NCBI GenBank assembly: GCA_001600175.1
Contig: BCJC01000004.1
Coordinates: forward strand, 1,302,001-1,366,000
Length of the DNA: 64,000 nt
Direction of reading: 5' to 3'
Origin: Erythrobasidium yunnanense
Lineage: Eukaryota > Basidiomycota > Cystobasidiomycetes > Erythrobasidiales > Erythrobasidiaceae
This document shows positions 34,183 through 45,201 of this stretch, piece by piece; within the stretch, counting starts at the first letter, position 1, and each line of letters starts with the position of its first letter. The notes beneath the pieces are model-generated. The model saw only the letters and a program-made list of their open reading frames with translations. It searched no databases and was not told where the DNA came from. A program made the translations under genes and the position numbers.

Positions 34183-35655
34183 CTATACTTCCAGAGGCAA
34201 TTTCTTGTCCTCGGGGAATTTAGCATTATCTCGCTCAGCGAGAATAAGAGATTGTTTCTCCGACGCATCTGTAGCAAGCTGTACTGCGCCTTGCTCCTTC
34301 TTTTCCTCCTTGACCCAGTTCTCCTCATATCTCCAGAATGTCTTTCCTTCTCCCCTCACCTTCGCATATCCGCCCATGACAAGTACCAATACAGGCATAG
34401 TGACGAACATAGCTAGCATAGCGAAGATCTGGTCTTCTAGGAATGCATAGTCTGCGGACGCGAGGGCCGGGAAAACGTAGATCTGCATCGCCTTGTGTAG
34501 AAGGGGAGCGATGAAGAGATAGATGAATGATGTTATTGATAGACCGAGAGAATAGTAGGTCCTGGAGGATTTAGGTAGGATGGAGGTTGAGGAGGTAGAG
34601 AAGGCAATGACTAAGCCTGGACCGTGTGTGCGTCGACAGCCTTTGATGGGTGCCGATACGGTCTCCAAGCTGATCTGGGGAGAGGACGAAGAAAGCGTAG
34701 TGCTCGATTGGGAGTGGTCGAAGCGAAGGAGTAAGCTTAGATACTGTCCGACTGGTGCAGTGTAGAATGCAGGGACTAGGATACCGAAGAGCTGGTTGAC
34801 GAGAGGAGCTAGAGGTGAGGTAGGTGCGTCAACGGCAGCAGGGGCCGATGCGAAGAGATCGTTGAATGAGGTGCTCTTGTAGCCTGGCACGATGAGTACG
34901 ACAGTCAGGAAGATGACGATGGCCTGTGACACACGGTTAGCACTTGTTTTCACGTATACTTCTCTCCTTCGTTGCTCTCACCTCGTATGTCATGAAGAAG
35001 ATGGTCATATTCCTAACTCCAGTCTTCTTGGCCGTGCAGCGCGATGTGAGTGAAACGACGATAGCAGCGATGGACAGTAGTCGCATGGGAGTGTTCTCAG
35101 GCTGAGTCAGGGTGATGTAGCAGTTTGAGCCGGCAACAAGAACAAGTCCTGCGGTCGCTGCTTTGGCCCATCTCGTTGGCTTGTTCAAGCTGAAGGAGAG
35201 CTCTGGTAACGTCACAGAGTCAGTCTAATCCGTAGAGCAAGCATAAGAGGTGCCAACTCACGCCCAGACCTCCTTCTTGCGACTACCCATTTCGATCCCA
35301 GCAACTTGGACAGTGCCGTGAAATGGGCCGCAAAGAGGGTACTTCCTACAAGCGCTTGCAGTAGATATGCGATATGCTTTTCTGTACCCTGTGCGACTAT
35401 CCACAATTCTGCCATCAAGAAAGCGCATGCTAGAACGATTCCTGCAATCTTCTTTCTTCGTAGTCTGCGCTTGTCATCATGTTCTTCCTCTTCTGTGGCA
35501 GCAGGAGGTGCATCTGGCAGATTTTGGATGGTGTACCATGTCTTTAGGGAGGAAGTTGCGGCATAGGAGTGTGCGATGAGGATGGCCGAGGGGAGTAGGA
35601 GTGGGTACATGATGGCAGCGAGGGAGGGCATCATACTCTCAGAACTTAGCAGCAT
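34183..35655 (-). CDS. Signal-peptide-peptidase-like multi-pass membrane protein lacking catalytic aspartates
   Basis: Three exons (35655 to about 35263, about 35206 to 35000, about 34924 to 34183). About nine hydrophobic segments. Against signal peptide peptidase (HM13/SPP) as I know it, I see: SLLLRFD for ALLLRFD; RTYYSLGLSITSFIYL for the THTYF..S..YI helix; ALLHKAMQIYVFPA-like text for the HxxQPALLYLVPA helix; MPVLVLVMGGYAKV for FPVLVALAKGEV; and WRYEENW for SYEE. At the first active site the expected YD is YE (FMTYE at the exon-2 end, then AIVIF). At the second, GLGD falls on PAFY, and the PAL motif is not kept. If the alignment holds, this is a non-proteolytic presenilin-fold relative. 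The family call is inference. It lies divergent to the GMC gene. Confidence 0.5.
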
Positions 35656-35993
35656 GGTAGCAGTCAGTCGAGTTGGAGCAGAACCAAGAGAACTCGTCAG
35701 CTCTGTCCTCCTGCTGGGCTGTGTCCTCTGTGTGGTGGCGCGTCGTCATGGCTCAACAAGGAAAGGGGCATGACCGACGGCTTGATGATTGAGGAGGGAA
35801 TACAGTCAGGCACAACGCAAAGCAGCTCTTAGGGATTCAGGAACAAGCAGGGAAGCAGGGCCTCCAGAAAGAAGACGAGAGAAAGTCACGTGACTGATCG
35901 GGCATCTCGGGGGACGGCGAAGGAGAAGGGTCAGACGGAGGACAATCGACAGATCTACCCTTTATCTGATAAGATAGGGATTACATAATACTG
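35656..35993. promoter_or_regulatory. Divergent promoter with CACGTG and GATA elements
   Basis: 338 bp between the SPP-like gene (minus) and the GMC oxidoreductase (plus). It contains the E-box GTCACGTGAC near 35886-35895. It also contains a clustered GATA sequence, TATCTGATAAGATA, at 35963-35976, with sites on both strands only 18 bp before the GMC start codon. Regulation by bHLH or GATA factors is inferred from these motifs only. Confidence 0.4.
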
Positions 35994-37893
35994 ATGAGAT
36001 CCCTACTGCTGCTCCTGGCCTCCCTTGGTCTGTCCATCCATGCTGCACCATTACTGCAAGAACGACAGACCGCCAATACTGCGTACGACTACATCTTCGT
36101 AGGAGGAGGGACTTCAGGACTGGTAGCAGCATACAGACTCGCAGAGGCGAATCAATCTCTGGCCATACTGGTACTTGAGGCAGGCAGTATTCCATTCGAT
36201 ACTGTTCCCGCTGCCCGAGTGCCCGCTGCTGTAGCATCATTGCAGCGTACTTCTGCAGACTGGAACTTCACTGCGTGCGTCGACTTACTCCAGCTTAGAA
36301 GCGGTTTTCGGTCATGCCAAGCAAATGCGACAAAAACTGACATTCAAGTCGCAGGAGTACACCAGGCGCGAGCATACCATATACACAAGGAAGAGCACTG
36401 GGCGGAAGTAGTGCCATAGGATTCTTGGCCTACTCGAGGGGTAGGCAGCCTTGCGTCCACAGCATCAAGCCAAATACTGAGTTGTCGAATGTGATGATAC
36501 AGGACCCTCTGCATACTATGACACACTCGCACAATCACTCAACGACTCGAGCTGGTCTTGGGCGAGTATTTCACCTCTATTTGATCGAGCGACCGCCAGC
36601 AATACCAGCACCACACTCCCCATCTCTTCTCCCTCCTCTATCTCCTCCATCAACAACGATCTTCAAGCCTCTCTCAATGAAGCTTTCTCTTTATCCTCGT
36701 CAACTGAAGACAGCGGATCAGGCATAGGGACGACTTCACAGCAGCGATATACGATCAACCCGCAGACAGGTTGGCGGGAGACGTCCTGGACGAGTATAGG
36801 ACAAGTGGGATGGGGAGAGTTCTTCAATATGAACGTCCTTTCTCGGACGACGGCTCAGCGCTTGATACTCGCTTCTGATCCTTCTGGTGCCATGCGAGTC
36901 AATGCAGTCACTGCTGTCTCCGAACAGACTGGAGAACTCACGACATATACTGCAAATCGAAGAGTCATCCTATCAGCTGGCGTGGTGAACACACCGCGGA
37001 TGCTACTGCTCAGTGGTATCGGCTCGGCAAGCCAGCTTCAAGCAGCTGGAGTCACCTCAGCTATAGACCTACCAGGAGTAGGGCAAAACTTCCATGATCA
37101 ACCTACATTCTACACGACATACACCGTCTCTCCATCTTCCCAAACCAGTCAAGATCTCCTTCTAGCAGCCGATCCTTCGACACTCATAGGCGGGCAGACT
37201 TTCTCTCAAGATTCAGCTTATGCATCGCCCCACTTAGGCCCAAGTGGGTATATCAAGTCCTCCTCATCGCCTTCCGAAAACAATTGGCAAGATATCGAGA
37301 TTTCAAGCCCGCCTGCAAATCTGAGCAGGCTTCTTCCAAACAATACATATACTATCAGCCTTACGTTGACCAGTCCCTTCTCGCGAGGTAATGTATCTAT
37401 ATCTTCTTCGAACCCTGCGGACCCTCCGAGAATCAACACAGGCTTCCTAAGCGATGAAAGAGATCAGACACTTGCGCTGGACTACCTGAAGCAAATCAGA
37501 GGTACCCTAGTCAGTACGGGTGCTTTGGGGAATAGTCTGATTGGGGAAATTAGTCCGGGGCAAGGAGTACAAAGCGATGAAGAGTTGAATACCTGGATGG
37601 GACAGAATGTGCAAGCTGCATACAGGGGCTGCGGGACGGCTTCTATGGGCTCAAGGGAAGCAGGAGGGGTGCGTGCTTCTCTCTTCCCTTACTATGGTCG
37701 GAAGGAAAACTGACTGGCTTGATGACAGGTCGTTGATCCAAACTTCCAAGTCTACGGTACAACCAATCTGCATGTAGTCGATATGTCTGTCATACCTTCG
37801 TCACCTCCTACTGGAACAATGACTCTCGCTTATGCAATTGGCGAGAAAGGTGCCAAAGCTATCGGCACGCTGGACGGGCTGCCGATGGCTTGA
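35994..37893 (+). CDS. Secreted GMC-family FAD oxidoreductase with altered active site
   Basis: Flavoprotein of the glucose-methanol-choline family. Exons: 35994 to about 36275, about 36356-36441, about 36502 to 37670, and about 37729 to 37893. Signal peptide MRSLLLLLASLGLSIHAA. Dinucleotide motif DYIFVGGGTSGLVAAYRLAE with the distal Glu in ILVLEAGS. GMC signature 1 is GRALGGSSAIGFLAYSRG across the short second exon. Signature 2 is VVNTPRMLLLSGIG and LPGVGQNFHDQP. Near the C-terminus the usual HPVGT-x-x-M is YRGCGTASM, so the first catalytic His is Arg. The second catalytic His/Asn position in the last helix (PPTGTMTLAYAIGEKGA) appears to be Gly. The FAD site looks intact, but alcohol oxidation of the usual type is doubtful. 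Several NxS/T sequons agree with secretion. Confidence 0.87.
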
Positions 37894-38163
37894 GCAGAGA
37901 ATTACAGGAAGTATAGGTGTACACAAGCGCTGTGCGCTATGTAGTCAGAACACATTTTGGATATAGATTCTCCTTGATGCGATGTAGCTATAGTTCACCT
38001 CGGCTAGCTTGATCATCCTCGAAGGAGTGGCCTGAAACAGCGTAGTAATGATAAAACACAAAGCTTCTACATCAATGCTTGCCGACTAGCATCGCAGTAT
38101 CAGGCACAAACCAGTCTGACGCTTGTTGCTTCTACTCCAATCTCACCACAATTCTGGACCACA

Positions 38164-39914
38164 ATGGCCGCGGCAGCAGTGGAAGTACCTATGCCAGACA
38201 TGAATGGCGCCTCCTCCAGCTCAGCAGCGAGCAGCTTGATGAAGGACTGGCCGCGTGCGTCAAGTCTGACAAATGCTACTTGCTGAAGGCTGAATGGGCG
38301 ATACAGACCGCTATGCTCATACTGACAAGATCCTATCACGTCCTACACGCTTTGCCGAGGACTTTACGCCTGGTTCTCAGGTAGTTCTCGCGTCCTGCTC
38401 GGGCAAGATCAAGAATCTGACGGCTTTTTTTTCGATATATCAGACAAAGAGCTTCCTACGTACAACGGCGCGTGTTTTGGTGATAGGCGCTGGCGGACTA
38501 GGCTGTGAAATCCTGGCCAACCTCGCTTTACTCGGCTTCAAAGACATTCATGTCATCGATATGGATACGATAGACGTCTCCAATCTGAACAGGCAGTTCC
38601 TATTCCGGTGAGCTGCTCTTCTATCCCTCTATATCGCTTCATCAATGCTGATGCATTTCCATGACCGCCAGCGAGAAAGACGTAGGCAGACCGAAAGCGA
38701 CAGTAGCAGCAGAGTTCATCATGGCCCGCGTACCAGGCGTGACTGTCACACCTTACTTCGGCAAGATCCAAGACAAAGACGATGACTACTACATGCAATT
38801 CAACATTGTCATCTGTGGACTGGACAGCATAGAAGCGAGAAGATGGATGAATGCTACTCTCGTCAAGCTCGTTGATGAGGAGAATCCAGAGAGTCTGAAA
38901 CCGCTTATCGATGGAGGTACCGAAGGTGAATAAGTATGCTTGCAGAAGCCAGCTCGAACTGCCTGACCGCTTGTGCAGGCTTCAAGGGACAGTGCCGTGT
39001 TATCCTACCCACTATCACATCATGCTACGAATGCAGTCTCGACCTACATGCACCAAAGACCACCTATCCAATCTGCACAATAGCCAACACGCCTCGCCTG
39101 CCTGAACACTGCATAGAATGGGCGAGCGTGCTCGAATGGCCTCGCATCTTCAAGGACAAGAAGCTGGACAACGATGATCCTGAACATATTGGTTGGCTGT
39201 ATGATCAAGCTAGCAAGAGAGCGCAAGAGTATGGTATACAGGGCGTTACGTGGAGTCTAACTCAGGGAGTCGTCAAGAATATCGTATGTCATCGCTCAGG
39301 GAACCAATCGATACAATGCTCACGTACCATGTCGGCCCTATCAGATTCCAGCAATTGCTTCCACCAACGCTATCATCGCAGCGGCAAGCTGTAATGAAGC
39401 TTTTAAGATTGCTACATCTTCCGCATCCTATCTGAACAACTATATGTACGTCTCCAGCCAGCGCATCTTTCCTGATCATGATGCTGATTTGTCGCTCGTT
39501 CTGCTCAAGGCAATACACTGGCACAGTTGGAGTGTACACCAACACATTCGAATATCAGAAGAAGCCAGAATGTCCAGTCTGTGGAGGTGAAGTTACAGAA
39601 ATGACTGCTCCGGGTGACCAAACTTTAGAGGAGTTCATCGAAGGTCTGAAGCTGCGAGCAGACGTGTAAGCTTTTCTCTGCCTTGCGTTCGAGTCATACA
39701 GGCTCAAACAATGGGTCGCAGGCAACTACGTCGACCTTCTATCTCTATCGGCGGCGGCAAAGCCTTATATTGGGCTGCACCACCTCAGCTCGAAGCGAGT
39801 ACCCGACCTAATCTGTCGAAGATTCTCAAGGAACTCCTTACTGGCAAAGACGATCTGCTCGTCACAGACTCGTCGCTTCCTATCGAGCTGAACCTCAGAG
39901 TCACCTTGACATAA
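38164..39914 (+). CDS. UBA3: NEDD8-activating enzyme E1 catalytic subunit UBA3
   Basis: With ULA1/NAE1 it adenylates NEDD8/Rub1 and passes it to Ubc12 for cullin neddylation. At least seven exons. The first ends in LMKDWP; splicing to 38329 gives [20 protein letters not shown], like other UBA3 starts. The adenylation domain has [19 protein letters not shown] and [20 protein letters not shown], followed by [26 protein letters not shown] and KGQCRVILP. Zinc ligands are CYECS (first pair) and CPVCGG (second pair, in the exon near 39510-39668). The catalytic Cys is in [11 protein letters not shown]. The crossover/adenylation end is [20 protein letters not shown]. The C-terminal ubiquitin-fold domain keeps [14 protein letters not shown], which binds the E2. 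All signature residues are intact. Confidence 0.95.
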
Positions 39915-40088
39915 TTACTGGCGGGAAAGACAATCACCTAAAGTCAAGAAAGCATACCAAAGGAGTAGCCAAGCAACAGCAGTGTCGTTGTCTCAAGTAG
40001 TTCGTTGTGATCTGTATCCATAATCATGCCTGCGTAACAAATACTGCCTCACTGAAAATACGGTACATAGCATCACGAGATTCCCTCA

Positions 40089-42742
40089 TTACTCTGCTTT
40101 AGGTGGACCTAGCGCATCCATCAACGTATTTCCATTCAGCATTCCCGTAGTTACTACAATAAGCTTCCTTCCTGACATTCTTTGGCTTGTGAACCTTAGA
40201 GCAGCCAACTCTGTATATGTGCATCCCCCGACGAAACAGACCACAGTGACCGGCATCTGATCCGTATTTGATCTCGTATAGGGCGAGAGTGTTTGCTTGT
40301 CAGCAGATAGACCGTCCTGGATCTTCTGCTGTTCTTCGAAGACGACTCCTGGTAGGGTCCGTAGAACCTCATCGATGCCTCTCCACCCAGTCACTGTAGC
40401 GCCAGTCTTATCTCTGACTTGCGAACCAGAGGAAGATCCGACTCCTGCCATTCCAGCTACGAAAGCACCCGCAGCACTAGCTCCTGACGTGCTTCCCAAG
40501 CCTAAAGCATGCTGGACCAAACGCACAGAGATAGGTGCGTAGCCAGAATAGACATATGAGATATCTTCAGGCGCAGACTCGTCAACATCGTCAACCACTA
40601 AACGCAGTGGTTTTCGGGCAGTTGCCAAGGCTGATTTCGTAGATGAGGGAGATTTGCTAATGAGGCTGAGATCTGCCAGAGAGACGAGGAGTGGCAGGTA
40701 TTCATAGCCATATGTCTGCAAGATGTCGCGCTTCATCTCCTCCAGGACTTTCGGCTTGACTCCGCCTGTAATTAGAGAACAGAGGCACAGGAGACGGAGC
40801 ACCGCGTTGACACTGGCTTCTTGATTGATCAAGTCTCGAACAACGTTCTCTTGTATCGAGACATCAAGTCCAGCAACTAGATCTGCCGAAATCAAGCGGC
40901 TTTAGCAATTGATACGAAGATGCGGATCATTGATTGCGCTCACTTTGTTGTGCCTCCAGAGCTCTGTTGAAATCGTCTCCCTTCGTAGTCTGCAGGATCT
41001 GCTCACTAAGCGCAGTGTGCAGTCTCAAAGCCTGATGTTCCGCCTGCAACCCACCGAGGCGACCAACAAAGTCTCGAATTTGGCCAACGGTCTGTGCTTT
41101 ATGCCTTTCTTCATAGTCTGTATTGATCCTCTTGGCTATCTGATGCAAGAACTCGCCTATCACAGCGAAGTTCTTGTCCCTAATCTCGCCGAACAGAGGA
41201 TCTCCAGCAGGTTGCTGCTGTTGTGCAGCATTCTGTGCTGATATATTGGAAGAAGAGGAAGAGCTGGCATTGCCGAGCGTCGAAAGAAGATGCTTCTTCT
41301 TCTTCGGAGGACCGCTAGCTGCACCGAAATGAGGTGCGGTAGAAGATGATGGAGTGGGAGGGACTGGATTGGTGATAGCGGGATCCACTTCCACATAGCT
41401 GTTCTTTATGCCTATGACCTCATCTATCAGGCCTTCGTAGGTAAGTTGTGTACATAAAGGTGTGACCATATCGACTTGTCTGTCAAGGAGAATGAGCGAG
41501 TCTATCTGGCCGTAGGAAGAAAGACCACTGGATCTAGAAGATGAGGAAGACATGCCGGATGAGGACGGTGGGAGCTCTGAGCGCAGGCGGAACATGATGT
41601 CTACAAGACGCCTTGATGCGTCGCCTTTACCGATGATGCGCGGTATGAGGCCGAAAGCTCGTTGCAGAGTGATCAGCCCTCGAGCCGTCTCGTAGATGGC
41701 ATCGTAATTGCTGTCCTGAAGGCGGGGGAGAATAAGTCAGGCTTGCACAAGAAGATGAGTAGCGTGAGAGTGAGCTCACCAAGAATATGTCTCGATAGCC
41801 ACCGGCAGGTAGCTCCAAGCTCAGGACATCCCGTTCAATCGGAATAAGAGCCATTGGAAACTCGTGCAACTCGACAGAGCCCAGTACACCCAAGTCTTCG
41901 AGCGTAGAGGCGCAGATGGATGTCACACGAGGACCTAGCAGAATCGTATACGTTTGATTCAAGGCTGCGGGTGCAGACTTGATCTGATCTGACGGCAGAC
42001 CTTGTGTCAGCAAGCTGCTCTGATGCGTCGAAGAATGATGTCTAGGAAGAGCGAAGTAGGTGATAATAGTGAGAGAGATGTGCCATGTGCATAGAAAGAG
42101 CGCTGTATCGTGGAGAGTATAGCCTCTTCCTTTCGGAAGAAGCTAGGATCGTGCTCGGCAAAAAACGCCTGGCGTGTATGTAGTCTTCGGACGCTGACTG
42201 ACTCTAGTTACTTTGGAAGTGTTCTGTAGTAGAACTGAAGAGACTCGAGCTAATGTGGTCCGGGGTGGAAGGAATTGGTAGAATGAAGGACAAGGAGGGC
42301 AGGGTATAGGTCAAGGCGGCAGTCCCTTACCTGCGATGATTCGCATCAGACGTATCTCTGGTCTGCAGATATAGACTATATGCTTCTGAGCCTGCGACAG
42401 TGCGCCAGGCTCGAGCCAGAATATGCGGTCGACGCCATGGTCCTGCGCACCACGAGACAATCAGCATGCGATCCCGCATTAACATGCGAGTACTCACCCT
42501 CAATAGGCTCATCTCTGCGACAAGGCCCAGCGGCCCAGCGAGTCCAGCATCGAGGACGACGGTTTTTGGGCCAGAGATCTTTTCTGAAGCCGTCTCAGCT
42601 GGCAACCAACATCTGATGCACTGGAGCTCACCTTGTCGAGCGTATCTGTCAGCGAACGACGTGCAATCCCTGCAAACGCTGTGACGTCTGGGATCTGACT
42701 ATGACTGCCGCTGCTCGTCGTCGAAGCGCCGTCGCTGGCCAT
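40089..42742 (-). CDS. VPS33: Vps33, Sec1/Munc18 subunit of HOPS/CORVET
   Basis: SM-family protein that templates SNARE assembly for endosome-vacuole fusion. At least five exons from MASDGASTTSSG (start 42742; 42757 is possible) to the stop at 40089. Family text: KTVVLDAGLAGPLGLVAEMS; the HIVYICRPEIRLMR helix; FPMALIPIERDVLSLELP; YGQIDSLILLDRQVDMVTPL; CTQLTYEGLIDEVIGI; the cleft helices NFAVIGEFLHQIAKRI and QALRLHTALSEQIL; then NAVLRLLCLCSLITGG and LPLLVSLADLSL. Near the end are DISYVYSGYAPISVRLVQ and VVCFVGGCTYTELAALRF, which are diagnostic of Vps33 as opposed to Sly1 or Vps45. Low-complexity insertions (Ser/Gln, and LGSTSGASAAGAF) are extra loops. Convergent with UBA3, with 174 bp between the stops. 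Confidence 0.94.
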
Positions 42743-43294
42743 GGCTGACAAAAGCAATGAAGCTCAAGCTACAGAATCTGCGCAAGCTTTGTGGATGATT
42801 TGATGTCCATGCTGGGTCCTAGCTACGCGGCCATCGCCATATCGCCATGCAAGAGAGAGTCGTCCTGAAAGGAACAGAAAGCATCCCCTCTGCCAAGCTG
42901 ATGGTCACCTCTGTAATGCTATTACAATCCTTCCTAACGCTCGCATCGTCAAAGTGCCCTCCAACATATCCTCCTGGACGCAGACCTGCTGCAAAGAGGC
43001 CCCTCCTGCTCATTGCTCGAAGTCACATCGATGTGACAAAACGCTCGTCAATTCCCGTAAATGCGTCTGACAATACAATGGCTCCCCTTTCTGGCTGACC
43101 TCTACATGAGAATAGCTCTCACCTGATTGTCTGACATTTATACCGCCTTCCGTGTCTGATACAAAGCCGTCTATGGCCAGACAAAGCAGCCTGTTGGGCT
43201 ATAAGAGCGGTAAAAGCGCTCCTCCGCTCTCGACTTGCGCACAACAAGCTGGCGATCAATCACTGAAACCCTTATTCTTACATCTCGTCAAACC
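42743..43294. other. Divergent promoter region between VPS33 and the zinc-ribbon gene
   Basis: 552 bp. It contains the start of an alternative-frame ORF (from 43152) that runs through the zinc-ribbon gene. No other element was recognised. Confidence 0.5.
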
Positions 43295-43609
43295 ATGCCT
43301 GCTTTCAATAAAGTCAAAAATCCAAGCACAGGCAAGATCAAGCGAGACAGGAAGCAACCTATTGCGCCCCAGGCGCAGCCGTGCTACAGAGGACGCAGAT
43401 GCAGCGGTACCATGTACTATTTCATCCCTAATAGCGACCCAAACAAGCGAGACGAGCATTACTGGAAGTGCACCAAGTGTGGACGGAAGCCCGGCAAGTT
43501 CTACTTCTGCGGCAAGCAGCAGCATTTCTTTGTCAAAGAGTGGTACGAGGACACCATTGAGGTATGCACCACCTGCGACGCTACGCGAGATGTTTCAGGA
43601 GGGGAATGA
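43295..43609 (+). CDS. Unrecognised small zinc-ribbon-like protein
   Basis: Single exon, 104 residues, starting MPAFNKVKNPSTGKIKRDRK. Cysteines are paired as in a zinc ribbon: CYRGRRC near residue 30, CTKCG in HYWKCTKCGRKPGKFYFCG, and CTTCD near the end, with more Cys/His between (FYFCGKQQHFF). The basic start suggests nucleic-acid or ribosome contact. Codon third positions favour C and G strongly (AAG, TTC, TGC, GGC), as expected of a real and well-expressed gene. A second frame (43152-43718) is open across the whole gene; its codon use looks like a shadow. No family was recognised, although the CTKCG..FYFC core resembles GRF-type fingers only loosely. Confidence 0.7.
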   Translation: MPAFNKVKNPSTGKIKRDRKQPIAPQAQPCYRGRRCSGTMYYFIPNSDPNKRDEHYWKCTKCGRKPGKFYFCGKQQHFFVKEWYEDTIEVCTTCDATRDVSGGE

Positions 43610-43706
43610 GGCGCGCAAACGTTGTTGGCAGATCCGACACTCGGGATTGGTTGTCGCAGCTATTCTTTGCTTGTTGGGTAGCTTCATTATTATTACAACC
43701 CTAAAA

Positions 43707-44957
43707 TCATCCAGCTAACGCTTCTCGATTCGAACGATGGCTCTCGATCCTATGCATCAGGTCTTGCGCTTCTTGCGCATATAGCGCACTCCCAAAGCGT
43801 AGCTCCCATCTGACGTATCTCTGCTGATCCTGTGCATCTATAGTGACTGTAGGACAGCCATATGTCGAGCCTTTACTAGACTTTTCTGAAACTGATCCTA
43901 AAAGGTCTATCGCTGCCGCACTTGCTTGCGAGCTTCTCTGAGAGAGCCATATTGGGCTTTTTGTACCATCTTTGGCCTTCGACTGCTTTTGGCGACAAAT
44001 ACTGGATAGCTCGAGCTGAATGCCAGATAAAGGATAGCCCTGTGTACCAAGACACTTCAGCGCGCGATCAAGCTACACAAATCTGATACGCACGTCGACA
44101 CTGCTTGGCAAAGGTGGCTTCAAAGCTTCAGATCCACCTGCGGGATCGGGCTCATGAGGCGATCGGAACCAGCTGAAGCGTCGAGCGAAGCCTATTTTGT
44201 CTTGCGTAGCCGTCATCGCTGACTGAAATACTGGTGAGGTGCCCTCGCTTAGGACGTAAATCACTGTGCACTGATCGTCGTATCAGCAAACAAGGCAAAC
44301 TCAGGTTTGTACAGCACGCACTCCGGTAATCCAGACAGTACCTTGGGCACAGACACTACATGGTGCATCCTGAACCTTCTTACGAGCACCTTTTGATTGT
44401 TTCGACTCTGCTGGAATGCTCCAGCATTTCAGCGCAACTGGTCCAAACGTTCTAAAGTGGCCTTGCTTGAGCGAAGGCGGCTGATAGTCGACCCAATGCA
44501 GAGGAATAGACGGCTTGTCGTCGTCGTACGCGGTCCTGAGCTTGTTGAATGCTTTGTTCGTTTTGCGGGTGATCAAGACAGAAGAAGTGTATGATCCGGC
44601 GACAGACTGATTCTCAGACTCTTCCGAGATGGATAGAGGTGGTAGAGATGAAGCGAGTGATGAGGAAGGTGCTGATAAACCCAAATCTTCTTCACTTTTG
44701 GTGGGACTGGCCGGGAGCAGATTGATGGTAGGGACAGACGAGGCGCCTGGCCCATGATCAAGCGTTCCATCAGCTACTGCAGCGTTTGGCTCATCGCTTG
44801 CTTTTGCGATGCGAAAGCAGCCAGGTGGAGGAGGATCGTGGAAGGGGAAATTGAGCAGCTCCTGCGCCATGCCGGTCAGCAGAGCTTGCGATAAGCATTC
44901 ATCATTCGACACCTTACCATAGTCTTTGAAGTCAATAACCAGGATGGAGAAAGCCAT
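43707..44957 (-). CDS. Unrecognised protein with conserved ends
   Basis: Three exons, 44957 to about 44323, about 44272 to 44093, and about 44039 to 43707; stop at 43707-43709. The N-terminal segment (MAFSILVIDFKDYGKVSNDE, then ELLNFPFHDPPPPGCFRI) looks globular. The middle ~110 residues are Ser/Pro-rich. Then come IPLHWVDYQPPSLKQGHFR, TFGPVALKCWSIP and a Cys pair (CSVCAQG). Exon 2 continues CTVIYVLSEGTSPVFQSAM. Exon 3 encodes GYPLSGIQLELSSICRQ and ends in QRYVRWELRFGSALYAQEA, a stretch that could form a small beta-helix domain. The product is about 380 residues. No membrane span or signal was seen. Its 3' end nearly meets the zinc-ribbon gene (convergent, 97 bp). Confidence 0.65.
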
Positions 44958-45201
44958 CAGAGCGGGAGTGTCACAAAGATCAGCTCCGTCCTTGCAAAGG
45001 CTTGGTCGCTTTGGCCAAAGACACATGCAAACAAAGTAGGACGTTGAAGGCGAGGGCAAAGTATTGCAGCATGATCCGCGATCGTGGACGCCCATTTGAT
45101 ATGCGGATGGATGTGGTGGGTATGCGAGAGAGCTGCATCCGCATACAATTTTGGCATTAGGCTTGCTTGGTATATATAAATACAAGTAGAGTCCCGATAC
45201 A

